Shown piece after piece: positions 24,491-36,534 of a stretch of 64,000 nucleotides of DNA (position 1 is the stretch's first letter; the number at the start of each line of letters is the position of its first letter). This DNA comes from Ambrosia x helenae (taxonomy: Eukaryota; Streptophyta; Magnoliopsida; Asterales; Asteraceae): the NCBI GenBank assembly GCA_030844895.1, contig JAUTDX010000158.1, positions 1 to 64,000 on the forward strand, in the 5' to 3' direction. The notes beneath the pieces are model-generated. The model saw nothing but the letters and a program-made list of their open reading frames with translations, was not told the origin of the DNA and searched no databases. Position numbers and translations under genes: made by a program.

Positions 24491-25181
24491 CAGCAAGTCT
24501 CACCATTTGACTATTGGTTGCTTTTATCCTATGTATTGACGCTATTTGATTCAAGTAATAGATTCTAGTATTGAAATTTTTGTCTGAGAGTTGTTTACAT
24601 GGTGTAATCATAACACTTAAATGCATGATTGTTTGAATGCGAACTAAATCTATACAACTACAACTCATATACTGTGCTTGTTATACTTATAAACTTACTT
24701 GCATAAACATGTTATCAATTTGCAACCTATGTGTATAATAATTGCTGCACTTAATAGAGGTCATCATGCCTTTTCAACAGTCGGGAGAGGCCCTACAACC
24801 TGCTCCACGACTGGTGGAGGCTATCGAACCTACTCAACGATTGGTAGAGGTCATTATGCCTTTTCAACAGTCGGAAGAGGCCCTACAACCTACTCCACGA
24901 CTGGTGGAGGCTATCGAACCTGCTCAACAATCGGTGGAGTCATAGAAGGACGCAAGACTTTAATGTAAGGTAAATTGGTGATTGCAGTCTGGAACGTAAT
25001 CATGAATTTACAGGTACATTAAGGTAGTGTGAAATTCTATCAAGGTTATAAACCCTAGTTGTCTGGTAGTTCATCAACCCACACTAAACACGAGACAGTT
25101 ATTCTATTCATGTCATGCTATAACTCAAATCACAACTATTTTTATTTTTACCCAATCACCTTCAACCCTATGTTTTTAATA
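24491..25181 (+). other. Element A 3' untranslated region
   Basis: No pol-like sequence. It contains the 90-bp tandem repeat (24755-24934). The part 24941-25060 (TAATGTAAGGTAAATTG, GGAACGTAATCATGAATTTA) is shared with element D at 53128-53240 and was not seen in element C. Confidence 0.7.
24755..24934 (+). repeat. 90-bp tandem repeat in element A
   Basis: Two copies, 24755-24844 and 24845-24934, with a partial third. Each unit is three 30-bp subunits. One frame reads a ten-residue repeat of the form LVEAIEPTQR / QQSEEALQPT. No start context and no domain known to me. Confidence 0.8.
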
Positions 25182-25215
25182 AACTTCGGGACGAAGTTTC
25201 CAAAAGTAGGGAGAC
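25182..25215 (+). other. Element A hairpin and polypurine tract
   Basis: A perfect stem-loop AACTTCGGGACGAAGTT (25182-25198) runs straight into the purine-rich CCAAAAGTAGGGAGAC before the 3' LTR. The tract primes plus-strand synthesis. The hairpin recurs in elements C and D. Confidence 0.8.
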
Positions 25216-27762
25216 TGTAACATCGCAAATTTTTTCCCAAATTCTAATAAGTACTTTATATTTTTTATCATTCATTTTATAATGTGCCCAAGTTTTTATT
25301 TTTCTACCACACAACTTATATATATATATATATGTATATATATAAAGGTATAATAATAATAATAATAACAATAATAATAATAATAATAATGAAAACATAT
25401 AGCCCAATTATTTTGTTTGTCAAATAAACCATTCCTTGTTTGTAATTCGGAGCCCAAATTAAAACCCAAACCAAAGCCCAATAGCTGACCCAGCCCACTA
25501 GTGCCCTCCCCCTTTATCTGTTTTAAAAAAAAAAATTTATTGCTCCTGCCATGTATCGAACCCGAGCAGAAGCCGGGTCAGAAACCCACACGCACACCAC
25601 CACTAGGCCACCTGCTACTTATTGAAAGACTTTGGATTTGTAAACCCTTTATACGCAAATAAACTGCCTCTCCTCTTTCCTTTTCGTCACTGCAGACCAA
25701 CAACACAGAAATTAGGCGTGTAATCCTCAATTACATCACGAAATTTCCGCAACTCAGTCACTCCCTCTTGCCTAAAACAAACCCACGCGTGAAGACCATG
25801 TTCCAGCAATCAATTAGTGAGTCAAAGTCATTATTAACATTCCATATCAACCCACATCAACACATTATAAATACTCGATTTTGATTCAATTAAACTCGCA
25901 CAAACACACAATGAGGGCCGACTAGAAGAACCCCTCTGAAATTTCTCACTTTCGTGCCCTATATTGTTCGAATTCGAAGCTTTTCAGTCGTGACTGGGTG
26001 ATTGAGTTTCACCACCATTCGGTACACTTCAATCTTAATTTTTTTATGATTTTGAATCGGCTTTCAGTAAGGATGAAAAGCCCTATGATTTTATTCATTA
26101 ACTGTATCGATTACTTGGTCAATTGGATCGAATAAGGGTTAGGGTTTATATAGTGAATTTGGGGATAATTGGTGTTTCAGGTTTTAAATTAAAGTTGGAT
26201 CTGATTTAATCAACAAACGAATACCCAGACCAGTTGGTCTGGGCATGCTGTCATTAAACGCGGGTCTTAGGATCGAATCCCACAAGTGACAAACATTTTT
26301 TTTTACCCCATTTCATTTATATATTTAACCTCTTAATCTTTTAAAATAGATTTAAAATACTAAAAGTACTTTATAAATTCTACAAAAATTATTTTATGTT
26401 ATTCTAGTAGTAGAGTTTAACATACAATTTTTAGTTTTCCAAAAATTGTTTATTTAATATATATATTAAATAATTCAAGTTTATTCAATTTATTTATAAA
26501 ATTCTATAAAAATATCAAAACGATTATATAAATTTCCACAAAATTTATTCTGAGTTTTTATCACATTAAACTTTTCAGAAATAATTTTTATTTCTGAAAA
26601 ATCATTTATTTAATATTTTTAATCAATTTTTGTTAGTTTTAATCATAAATAAATCATAATAAATTCGTTTTTCAATATTTTGCACCAAAAATTTATATAA
26701 ATTATTTCTATTTATTTAGATCAGAAATACAATTTTTAAATTAATAATTCTGTAATTTTAATATTTTTAAATATTAAAGTTATATTTTGACAATTTGTAA
26801 TAAATAGATTTAATATTCTATTTTTAAGAAAATAATTTTATAAAAATTATTTTCATACTTAAGACTTTATTTTGTGACCATCTTTAATTTGAAATTTACA
26901 AAAAGACTTTTGTTTATTTATTTATCAAATTTCTCTTATTTATTTAAACATATTATTTATTAATCAAACGAACATTTATCCCCAATTCGAAACCCTACAA
27001 TATATTTGTAGACTAGAAAGACTTAGACATATTTATTACCTTCATTATAGGGTAGTACTTGGCATCGTTGGGCAACGCATATTCTATTTCACGAGACTTA
27101 ACATTTTGCTAAGGTGAGTTTACATAGCCCCTTTACTCTATTTTCACTATTTTTGGGGTGAAACATGTTTAAACATTTTATACTATCATTTACTCAGATT
27201 TACTTGTGATACCATTACAACATCATTCTATCATTTGACTGTAACAAAAAGACACAGTACAATCATTAACAATGATCAAGCCGCCTGTTTAGATTATAGC
27301 GCTATAGGTCTGACAAACCCATCCCCCCGCATAAATTCAGGGATGATCGATAACAGTAACAACATTTAACTAACTTGCGAGTTAGTCATCAGTCGACTCA
27401 AGGTTTGATTGTACAAAGACGCATTGTTACATGTCGGAATCATACTCTATCATCATACAACTGTGAATGTTGTACAAACTATTGTTATCAATTATATTCA
27501 AAAACCTATGTATTCTCACCAACTTTTGTTGACCCAAAATATTTTCAAACTTAACATGTTTCAGGTTCTACTTGCTTGAAGATTTGAGTTAATGCTTGAA
27601 GATGTGTGCATAGTATTATTCATTTTGATGTACGAATACTTGTAGAACAATTGTATGTAATTTGTTTAAATCATTTAATAGAATTTATTATTCACCATGA
27701 ACTACTGAACAATCATCAATACGTGACATCCCGATGTTTCCGCCATCGGTTGGGGTGTTACA
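25216..27762 (+). repeat. Element A 3' LTR
   Basis: Matches 20211-22736 with a few substitutions and small indels, e.g. an expanded AAT-type microsatellite at about 25350-25390. It ends TGTTACA followed by the TATTA duplication. The ORFs inside are chance. Confidence 0.95.
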
Positions 27763-28314
27763 TATTAGACCCCTTTTGTTTTTTGTTTGTTTGTTTTTTG
27801 TTATCTTACATCACGCTGTTGCATTAGTGTGACATTAGACGACACTGATTTAAAGACAGTACACAAAATAAACAAGTAGCTGTCAACAACAGTTTAAACA
27901 AACTGCACAAATAAAAAACACAGTGTACAACAATAACATGTGTTAGCACATCATATTCATGCTGAAAGCCAACAACTAACATATGTAAGCCCTACATAAC
28001 ATGTCAGTGAATGGCACAAGTTATTGATGTGCTAACATGTAAAACTTTGCATAACATGTGTTTGTGATTGGCTTTACACAAGTTATTTTAGGTGCTAACA
28101 TGTGCAACCACAACAATAACTTGTGTCAAGCCAGTCACTAACACATGTTATGCCAGGCTTACAACATGTGCTAACATGTAAGCCTTACATGCCATGTGTT
28201 AGTTATTTGGATCGGCTTGACACAAGTTATTTTATGTGCTAACATGTGCAACCACAACAATAACTTGTGTCAAGCCAATCACTAACACATGTTATGCCAG
28301 GCTTACAACATGTG
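27763..28314. repeat. ACATGT-motif region of the Mutator-type element
   Basis: Non-coding continuation of the host element after A. It contains many direct and inverted copies of AACATGTGTTAG / CTAACACATGTT and of TGACACAAGTTATT, spaced every 20-60 bp. Confidence 0.75.
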
Positions 28315-31060
28315 CCAACATGTAAGCCTTACATGACATGTGTTAGTTATTTGGATTGATACAAGTTATTGTTGTGCTATCATGTGGTAACATGTGTTAG
28401 TGATTGGCTTGACACAACATTTTGATCAAACTAACATGTGCTAACATATAAGCCCTTGCATAAACATGTGTTAGTGATTTGCTTGACACAAGTTATTTGT
28501 TTGTGCTAACATGTGTTATGAAAACACATTTCAAGACCATATCAACACAAGGTGTACTTCATAAACGACACCCTATCATATGTTACCACAAGGAGTACTT
28601 CATAAACAACACCACAACAATAACTCGTGTCAAGCCAGTCACTAACACATGTTATGCAAGCCTTACAACATGTGCCAACATGTAAGCCTTACATGACATG
28701 TGTTAGTTATTTGGATTGACACAAGTTATTGTTGTGATATCATGTGGTAACATGTGTTAGTGATTGGCTTGACACAACATTTTGATCAAACTAACATGTG
28801 CTAACATATAAGCCATTGCATAAACATGTGTTAGTGATTTTCTTGACACAAGTTATTTTCTTGTGCTAACATGTGTTATGAAAACACATTTCAAGACCAT
28901 ATTAACACAAGGAGTACTTCATAAACGACAACCTATCATATGTTACCACAAGGAGTACTTCATAAACAAATAGCTTTATGTCAAATCAAATCTAAAAAAG
29001 GTGATAGATGTCATAATCTATTAAAATATCTTTTTATGTTTATTGTACTTGTGATATTAAAATATCTATTTTTTTTTAATTTGGCTTTTTATTTTGAACT
29101 AATCCTTCTTGTACATTTAGTATTATAATAAGCTTTTTTATAGTTTTGATTTCCAGCAGTTGACATGATACTGTATGCAACATATCCACTAATAAGGTTA
29201 ATATAAACCTTCATTGACAATCTAGTTTGATTACATACGTTAGTCAAGATCAAGCAAAGACCCGGGGGCTACCTTACATATTTTGTCACAACACAGTTTC
29301 TGATCCTAATATGACTAATTAAACCTACATCTAGATTACCAAAATAATAATTGTTAATCTAGATAATAAACCAATAAACATTGTTGTTCTGGATAATAAA
29401 CCAACATGTAAGCCTTACATGACATGTGTTAGTTATTTGGATTGACACAAGTTATTGTTGTGCTATCATGTGGTAACATGTGTTAGTGATTGGCTTGACG
29501 CAACATTTTGATCAAACTAACATGTGCTAACATATAAGCCATTGCATAAACATGTGTTAGTGATTTGCTTGACACAAGTTATTTTGTTGTGCTAACATGT
29601 GTTATGAAAACACATTTCAAGACCATATCAACACAAGGAGTACTTCATAAAAAAATTGCTTTATGTCAAATCAAATCTAAAAAAGGTGATAGATGTCATA
29701 ATGTATTAAATATCTTTTTATGTTTATTGTACTTGTGATATTAAAATATCTATTTTTTTAATTTAGCTTTTATTTTGAACTAATCTTTTTGTACATTTAG
29801 TATTATAATAAGCCTTTTTATAGTTTTGATTTCCAGCAGTTGACATGATACTGTGTGCAACATATCCACTAATAAGGTTAATATAAACCTTCATTGACAA
29901 TCTAGTTTGATTACATACGTTAGTCAAGACCAAGCAAATACCCGGGGGCTACCTTACATATTTTGTCACAACACAGTTTCTGATCCTAATATGACTAATT
30001 AAACCTACATCTAGGTTACCAAAATAAACATTGTTAATCTGGATAATAAACCAATAAACATTGTTGTTCTGGATAATAAACCAACATGTAAGCCTTACAT
30101 GACATGTGTTAGTTATTTGGATTGACACAAGTTATTGTTGTGCTATCATGTGGTAACATGTGTTAGTGATTGGCTTGACACAACATTTTGATCAAACTAG
30201 CATGTGCTAACATATAAGCCATTGCATAAACATGTGTTAGTGATTTGCTTGACACAAGTTATTTTGTTGTGCTAACATGTGTTATGAAAACACATTTCAA
30301 GACCATATCAACACAAGGAGTACTTCATAAACGACACCCTATCATATGTTACCACAAGGAGTACTTCATAAACAAATAGCTTTATGTCAAATCAAATCTA
30401 AAAAAGGTGATAGATGTCACAATGTATTAAAATATCTTTTTATGTTTATTGTACTTGTGATATTAAAATATCTATTTTTTTAATTTGGCTTTTATTTTGA
30501 ACTAATCCATCTTGTACATTTAGTATTATAATAAGCCTTTTTAAAGTTTTGATTTCCAGCAGTTGACATGATACTGTGTGCAACATATCCACTAATAAGG
30601 TTAATATAAACCTTCATTGACAATCTAGTTTGATTACATACGTTAGTCAAGACCAAGCAAAGACTCGGGGGCTACCTTACATATTTTGTCACAACACAGT
30701 TTCTGATCCTGATATGACTAATTAAACCTACATCTAGGTTACCAAAATAAACATTGCTGTTTTGGATAATAAACCAATAAACATTGTTGTTCTGGATAAT
30801 AAACCAACATGTAAGCCTTACATGACATGTGTTAGTTATTTGGATTGACATAAGTTATTGTTGTGCTATCATGTGGTAAAATGTGTTAGTGATTGGCTTG
30901 ACACAACATTTTGATCAAACTAACATGTGCTAACATATAAGCCATTGCATAAACATGTGTTAGTGATTTGCTTGACACAAGTTATTTTGTTGTGCTAACA
31001 TGTATTATGAAAACACATTTCAAGACCATATCAACACAAGGAGTACTTCATAAACGACAC
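28315..31060. repeat. Tandem array of about 680-726-bp units
   Basis: Unit starts (CCAACATGTAAGCCTTACAT) at 28315, 28675, 29401, 30081 and 30804 give periods of 360, 726, 680 and 723 bp. The first copy is truncated. The 680-bp copy lacks one of two internal copies of a roughly 40-bp subrepeat (CACAAGGAGTACTTCATAAA). The last unit is cut by element B at 31060 and resumes at 60409. Confidence 0.92.
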
Positions 31061-31637
31061 TGAAGAAACAAATAGTCTCACCACCGGTTAAGGATGATAA
31101 GATTATGAGTTACTACAGGGTTGATCCTTCACTAACAGCTATGGATTGGAGGAACCTGCAAACAAGAGTGAATATGTGGGTGTGGAGACGACTACACAAG
31201 GTAGTAGTTTATAACAAAAACGGGGGTGAATGGGGATACTATCAAGTGTGATAGCTCTCCAGGTCAGTAGAAAGTGTCCTCTCCTATTGGGGGTGTGACC
31301 CCTTTTATAGGAGAGTCCGTATGCCACCATTACCCAAGTCCTAACCGTGGTTAGGTTGTCTCCATCACCCTTAGTTGTGTTAGTGTGATGAAATAAGGAA
31401 AGCTAAATTAATGGGAATGATGGAACATTGTACCGCCTTTAATGCTGAGGTTACGTGATTTATGCATGGCTGTTGACCATGCATGATACTCGCCTTGACC
31501 GAGTCTTGACCGAGCCTTGACTATTGACCGGTCATTAATGTGTTTTGACCGCTTCTTGCGCGTAGCTTTTGTCCGCGCGGTGATGTTGTGCCGGGTTTGG
31601 GTATGCGGAGTGGTGTATTCAGTACCCAATCCCATCA
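31061..31637 (-). repeat. Element B 3' LTR
   Basis: 577 bp, TG...CA on the element's strand. By eye it differs from 59827-60403 at about four places (near 31297, 31408-31412 and 31624). Confidence 0.95.
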
Positions 31638-31652
31638 AGTCCCCCCAGTCCA
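31638..31652 (-). other. Element B polypurine tract
   Basis: On the minus strand GGACTGGGGGGACT abuts the 3' LTR, which fixes the element's orientation. Confidence 0.85.
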
Positions 31653-32215
31653 GTGTGCCTCTTATCTGAGAAGTTATGATAAGATGTAAGGGGCGCTGGA
31701 CTTACAAGATGTGTGTTATTAATGGGAGTTTGTCCTTTATTGTAATTTGTGCATATGCGGTTCTTAAATCACTTGTTGGTTGCGGAGCACTTTGTGCGGA
31801 GAACGGGTGGTAGGAACTTACGTCAAAATTCCGCATGTGTGGGACACGTCAGCAGTTTAATATGGACACATGGCAGTTTTCCATGATCTGCGAAATTGTG
31901 GCCCATATGGCGAGTGGGCCTGACGTGATTGGTTGTAGTTTTGGGACGTGTGCAGACACGTTGATCGGCGGTTGTCAGACGAGTGGGCTTGTGGGGCGCG
32001 TGTGGCGTCTGTTTGTCTTCAGGTGTACACGTGTCGCTTCCCTATTAGGCTCATCCCCGAAAAGCCTGTCCATTCCTCTGAGCATGACGTCAGCCGTATT
32101 AATTACAAAGCCTATATATTGAATTTTAATTGTGGCTTTTTCCATTTCCAACTATTTCAAAATTTGAATCCCTCTTCAACGTCTCTGCTTCCCTAACACC
32201 AATATTTCTTTAGCC
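31653..32215 (+). promoter_or_regulatory. Upstream region and TATA box of antisense gene 1
   Basis: A non-coding stretch with a TATA-like TATATATT at 32113-32120, about 100 bp upstream of the ATG at 32216, followed by a pyrimidine-rich leader. It would drive transcription opposite to the retroelement's own RNA. Confidence 0.5.
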
Positions 32216-35200
32216 ATGTCTCAAGACTCACAAGATGTTCAAGAGTCTAGTAAGACGTCAGATTCTGTCAAAGATCTTGGAAAAGAATCGTCAAAAAGTA
32301 TAGAGGCGACCACTATTAAGTGGGACAAAGCCTCATATTTGACTTTCCTTGATCAATATGGCATCTTGCCTGAATGGGAGCCAGAGCTTCCAGCCGAGGG
32401 GAAGATTGCCTTAAAAGCACCTCCTGGTAAGATAGCGTTGTATGCTGCTACGTTTACTAAATGTTGTTTCCGTCTGCCGGCCACCAAATTTGTGGTGGAT
32501 GTTTTGTTGAAATATGGCGTTCACCCTACACAATTGACCCTTTATGGGTGGTGCCGAATGCTGCATTTTGAGGCCACTTGCAGAGCTTTGGAAATTGAAG
32601 CTACGTTTGAGAGGTTGAACGTATTTTATGTTCTTGAAGCAGCACGTGGTGGTAGCGGTTGGTATAGCTTAGGCATTCGCCGGAAAGTTAAACAACTTGT
32701 ATCAGAGAAGGTGAAGTCCATGTATGAATGGAAGGATAAGTTCTTCTATATCAACCATGGTGTTATTCCTGCTCCTTTTCAATGGATGGTGTTAGGCTTA
32801 AAGGAGAAGATAGCTGAATTCCCTCCTATGGCAGGATTTAAAGATCAAGATTGGTATAAGTCACTCTGTGATCATGCTACTCCCTTGATGATGGACGAAT
32901 GTCCGGAGAGTGTTTTGAATTTGCTGGGGATCAGTCTTATCTGCCCTGAGGGCCATGACCCAAATCCTCCAAAAGGTATTGAAGTCACTCCTGCTTTATT
33001 GTTTATATTCCTTCTTGTATTAGTGTTCATGTGTTTCCTATATATCCAGATGTTACTCTGTTTCAATTGTTTGCCAAGCGTGGTGAAGCGAAGGTGTTGT
33101 ACACTCCAACTGTCGCAGGTGCGCAACGGTTGTCTGAAAGAGTTAGTGGGAATTTTCTGTTTCCAAATCTTGTGGATCCTCCGAAGCAATATGTCAGAAC
33201 AGGTTGTGAATCTTGCTCATTTCTTTTATTATTGTTAATTTTCTTTTGTGCGCGAAGGAAGCGCAGTAGGTACGCGTCCTGCGTACTGATTTAGCGCATT
33301 CTTCGTGGTAGGTGCGGGTATACAACTCCGCAGAAAAGCCATAAGTGATGTTGAGGAAGTTACTTCGGAGCACAAGAAGTCCGTTGGTTAGTCCTTATAA
33401 CTTCTGAATTCATTCCTCACGCATAGTTTAATGTTATACAGATGTGATTTCCGCGCCAGGCACGAGTACATCTAGGAAGCGTGCCATAGCAAGCAAGAAA
33501 ACCAAGCCGCCGGCTGTTCCCATTATCGTTGAGGAGGTAGATGAAGAATTGACCGAGTCAGACTCGGAGTTGGAGCATAAGCGCGCTAGACACTCATCTC
33601 CTGTCCGTCAGTCGGAGAGTGTTACCGAGGAGCTATATCAGCAGAGAATTACCGAGTTGAATCAAAAACAAACTCAGATCCCTCATTCTTCGGGAGCTTC
33701 GGGCAGTGTTCCTCGCCTAGAGCCTATTACAGTGGTTCCAATTAATGTTTTCAAGCCATTTTCTTGGCCCACGAGTGATAAACTTGAGATTCCTGTGAAG
33801 CCTCCACCAGTACGCGAGAATCTTCCAATGAAAACATTGAGGCATCTGTCTGGTACTTTTATTTTTGTGTCCCTTTTGCGCGTTTTGTAATAAATCTGTT
33901 GAAATTCTGTGAACAACATTTTATGTAGGGCAACATCCTTTTGCAGAATCTCGGAAGAAGCAGCCCACTATAGTGTTGGAGAAGGTGTCTCCGCCTGACC
34001 AACCTGTTGAAAATGTTGGTGTGACTACGGAGATGACAACGGACACAACTGAGATGGTTGTGGAGGAGAATGTGACGCCACAGGCTGAGCCCATCCCAGA
34101 TGACTTGGTTATTGATGTGGAGAAGGATGTTAGGAAGAAGGTGGATGAGTCTGAAACTCCGAATTTGAATATTGATTGCCCTGATTCATTGTTGAAGCAA
34201 GTGCACGAGCCGAGTTCATCGCAAGGATTTGAAGCTGTGCTGGAGAAAGAGAAGGGAGATGAAGTTGTTGGTGAGAACCCTTCCGGCTTCAAGCGTACAG
34301 TAGTGGACTCTACTGTGATTTATACTGATGCTTCTGCAAGTGTTGGTGGTAATTCCGGTCAGTCCAGTCATCGGCGAAGAATGCATTCATCGCGTCAAGC
34401 GGATTCACCGAGATCATATCAGCCGCGTTGGGACATTCTTGACACAACTCGGTTTACAAATGCGCTTGATGCGCATGAGTTTGTCATGCTACCTGTTCCT
34501 CCCGCCGAGCGCGATTATCAAGATAGTGTTGACCGACGTTCTCTGTTTATTGACATGGCGATGAACCTTTCATTGGGTATGAGCGGCCTTGGATCTCTCA
34601 TTAGGCGTGAAAATGAGTTCCAGCGGGATTATTAAAATTTGAAGGATTCAGAAGCTAGTTTGCTGGGGCGCGAAGAAGAATTTCAATGCGCTCGTCATGA
34701 GATCCGGGCAGAGATTGAGCATCACAAGAAGGTGGCCCGAGATGTTGTTGAAGAGATGGAGAAGGTAAAGAAGGAGAAAGCTGAAGCCTCCCAGGCTTGG
34801 TCCGTTGCTTGTAAGAGGACCAATCAGGAAACTGAGCTATTGCGATCCACTATTAAAGATTTGAAGCTTGAAAATGCTCGTTTGAAGAAAGAGCTGGAGC
34901 AAAGCCAGAAATCTTATGGGGAGAAGCAGGCGGAACTTGCCGATACTATCCAGAAATATAATGCTCAGCATGATGAGCTCCTCAAGGCGGCTACCTCCTT
35001 GTCTGATGCGGAGGCCAAGATAAAAGATTTAGTCTTAGAGAATTCCAAGTACCAAGAAGAAAAAGCTCTGGCGGAGTCTTCTTGTACACAAGCGAAAATG
35101 GAGTCGGACAAAGTGCAGGCTTTGTTTGGACAAGCCACCGACATGGCTGTTGCTGCTAATGAGAGGATAGCGTGGTTGATGAGCGATGGAGTCGCTGGAG

Positions 35201-35681
35201 TAAGCTATAAATTCCCTTTTTACATATTTGATTACTGACTTATGCAACTTTTGATGTGATATTTTCTGTTGTGTAGATATTTAAGCGCGTTTGGAATGAT
35301 CCTGCGCTGACAGAGGTAATTGCCCGCATTTCCAGCTCCTCCGTGAAGCAGGGATTAAAGCTTGGTTTCTGCGAAGGCTTTTGCCATCATGCAGATGGCA
35401 AGGAGAAGGAGTCCGGTCCGTACGAGAATGTGTCGTACAATGATGATTTGCTGAAGGCCTACGATGATTATGAGCATCTGAAGTTCGAGGTTTTCGACCT
35501 GTTGGAGGCTTGTATGAAGACTGATGATCCCGCGGGTGAATTGCGCAATTACTTTATCAAATCTGACCGCCTTGGTGCGGAGCTTGCTGAAAAGGCTCAA
35601 AGGGAGGAGAAGGCCAAAGTAGGAGCAACTGATGGTGGGGCTAATGCTGAAGACATATCTCAATATTTGAACCTTGGTTGA
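32216..35681 (+). pseudogene. Element B antisense gene 1 (gypsy-type 'putative plant transposon protein')
   Basis: Six exons with GT-AG borders that all splice in phase: 32216-32975, 33050-33202, 33312-33386, 33442-33852, 33929-35199 and 35277-35681. They give 1,025 codons with one in-frame TAA (34633-34635). The N-terminal 200 or so residues (CCFRLPATKFVVDVL, WCRMLHFEATCRALE, FFYINHG) resemble the domain named 'transposase (putative), gypsy type' (PF04195 by my recollection) found in antisense ORFs of Tat elements. The middle is acidic and Ser/Pro-rich. Residues about 690-880 form a long coiled coil (EEEFQCARHEIRAEIEH onward, heptads of Leu/Ala/Glu/Lys). The function is unknown. Apart from the single stop the frame is intact, far better kept than the same element's pol. 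Confidence 0.85.
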
Positions 35682-36008
35682 ATAATATGTTTGCTTCTTT
35701 GTATTTGCGTATAATGTTGAACAATTTATTGTAGAACTTAATGCCACGTGTCTTTTATTGTATTCTAATCATTTGATGATGTCATCGTTATTTCCTGTCA
35801 CCAGAGACTGTTAGATTACCTCATGATTGATGTGACGGTTGTGCCGGCGATTGTCAGGGCGACTGTCACACTTCCCTAGGGTAATTGAGTGGTTACCATT
35901 AATGGTAATTAATGGCCATAACCTCTCTCTTCTATATATAGTAAGTGTATCTTTCATCTTCTTCATTATTCTCTTGTTTTAAAAACTTACACCATTTTCT
36001 CTGAAAAA
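35682..36008 (+). promoter_or_regulatory. Spacer and TATA box of antisense ORF 2
   Basis: TATATATA at 35933-35940 lies about 70 bp upstream of the ATG at 36009, with a CT-rich stretch before it. This spacing suggests a separate promoter for the second ORF. Confidence 0.5.
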
Positions 36009-36284
36009 ATGGCGACTAACTCTCCCAATAACAACCTTGGTGCTATGGAGAGGTTAGCAATGCAGGGGATGATGAGGCTATCTCAGCATCCTAATCGTGA
36101 TCGGTCTTCAACTGACGTCCTTGATCGTCTGGCAGAATATTGTGAGCATCTGTTGTCCCAAGAAGACATGCGTCCTGATAACTTGGATGATCAGGGTACT
36201 TCTGATGGGAAACCATTGAAGATGAAGAAGTTATCAGAGCTAGGGGATGTAAGTAAGGCTAGAACCAGGAAGGTTAAGGGTTGA
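36009..36284 (+). CDS. Element B antisense ORF 2, 91 aa, function unknown
   Basis: Intact single-exon ORF. The start is in good plant context (AAAAAATGGCG). The protein begins MATNSPNNNLGAMERLA, has a predicted helical middle (DVLDRLAEYCEHLLSQ) and a basic tail (KARTRKVKG). It has no domain I recognise. It is convergent with the integrase reading frame, 250 bp before the pol stop. It could be a small accessory protein or a chance ORF; the TATA box and start context favour the former. Confidence 0.5.
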   Translation: MATNSPNNNLGAMERLAMQGMMRLSQHPNRDRSSTDVLDRLAEYCEHLLSQEDMRPDNLDDQGTSDGKPLKMKKLSELGDVSKARTRKVKG

Positions 36285-36534
36285 GGTGTCTTTCCAGTAT
36301 GTTGACGCCATAATGTGTATAAGTAAAGTCCTTTTTGAAATTGCTGTTGAATCATCATGTCTATGGGGTATATTTTGTTTTTTTGGTCAACCCCCTTTTT
36401 GTATATGTAACAATAATCTACGTATTAGGTGTGTAGGTTGTACTTGTTGATCAATGGCTTGTATGATAAATGCTTTTTGTAATATAAATGAAGTTGGACA
36501 TAAAGTCCTTATTACAAAATCGTGAAATAGCAGA

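Larger units (their letters stand above)
20211..27762 (+). mobile_element. Element A: gag-only long-LTR gypsy retrotransposon
   Basis: Two LTRs (TGTAACA...TGTTACA) flanked by the exact 5-bp duplication TATTA (20206-20210 and 27763-27767). It has a tRNA-Met primer site and a polypurine tract, but the 2.5-kb interior encodes only a gag relic and no protease, reverse transcriptase, RNase H or integrase. This is the layout of a TR-GAG type non-autonomous element, which would need enzymes from a relative such as element C. The LTRs are long (about 2.53 kb) and very similar to each other, so insertion was fairly recent. Confidence 0.95.

Noticed and set aside
24742..24945. 67-codon ORF in the element A 3' region
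   Set aside because: Generated by the 90-bp tandem repeat, with no start context and no known domain. Kept as a finding about the repeat, not as a gene.
28170..31060. CRISPR-like array
   Set aside because: Units are about 700 bp, with inverted motifs and no short repeat-spacer pattern; the context is a plant nuclear genome.
31139..31330. 63-codon ORF repeated at 59905-60096
   Set aside because: Lies wholly in the element B LTRs; duplication is explained by the LTR pair.
33921..34292. Antisense 123-codon Ser/Thr-rich ORF
   Set aside because: Shadow of exon 5 of antisense gene 1.
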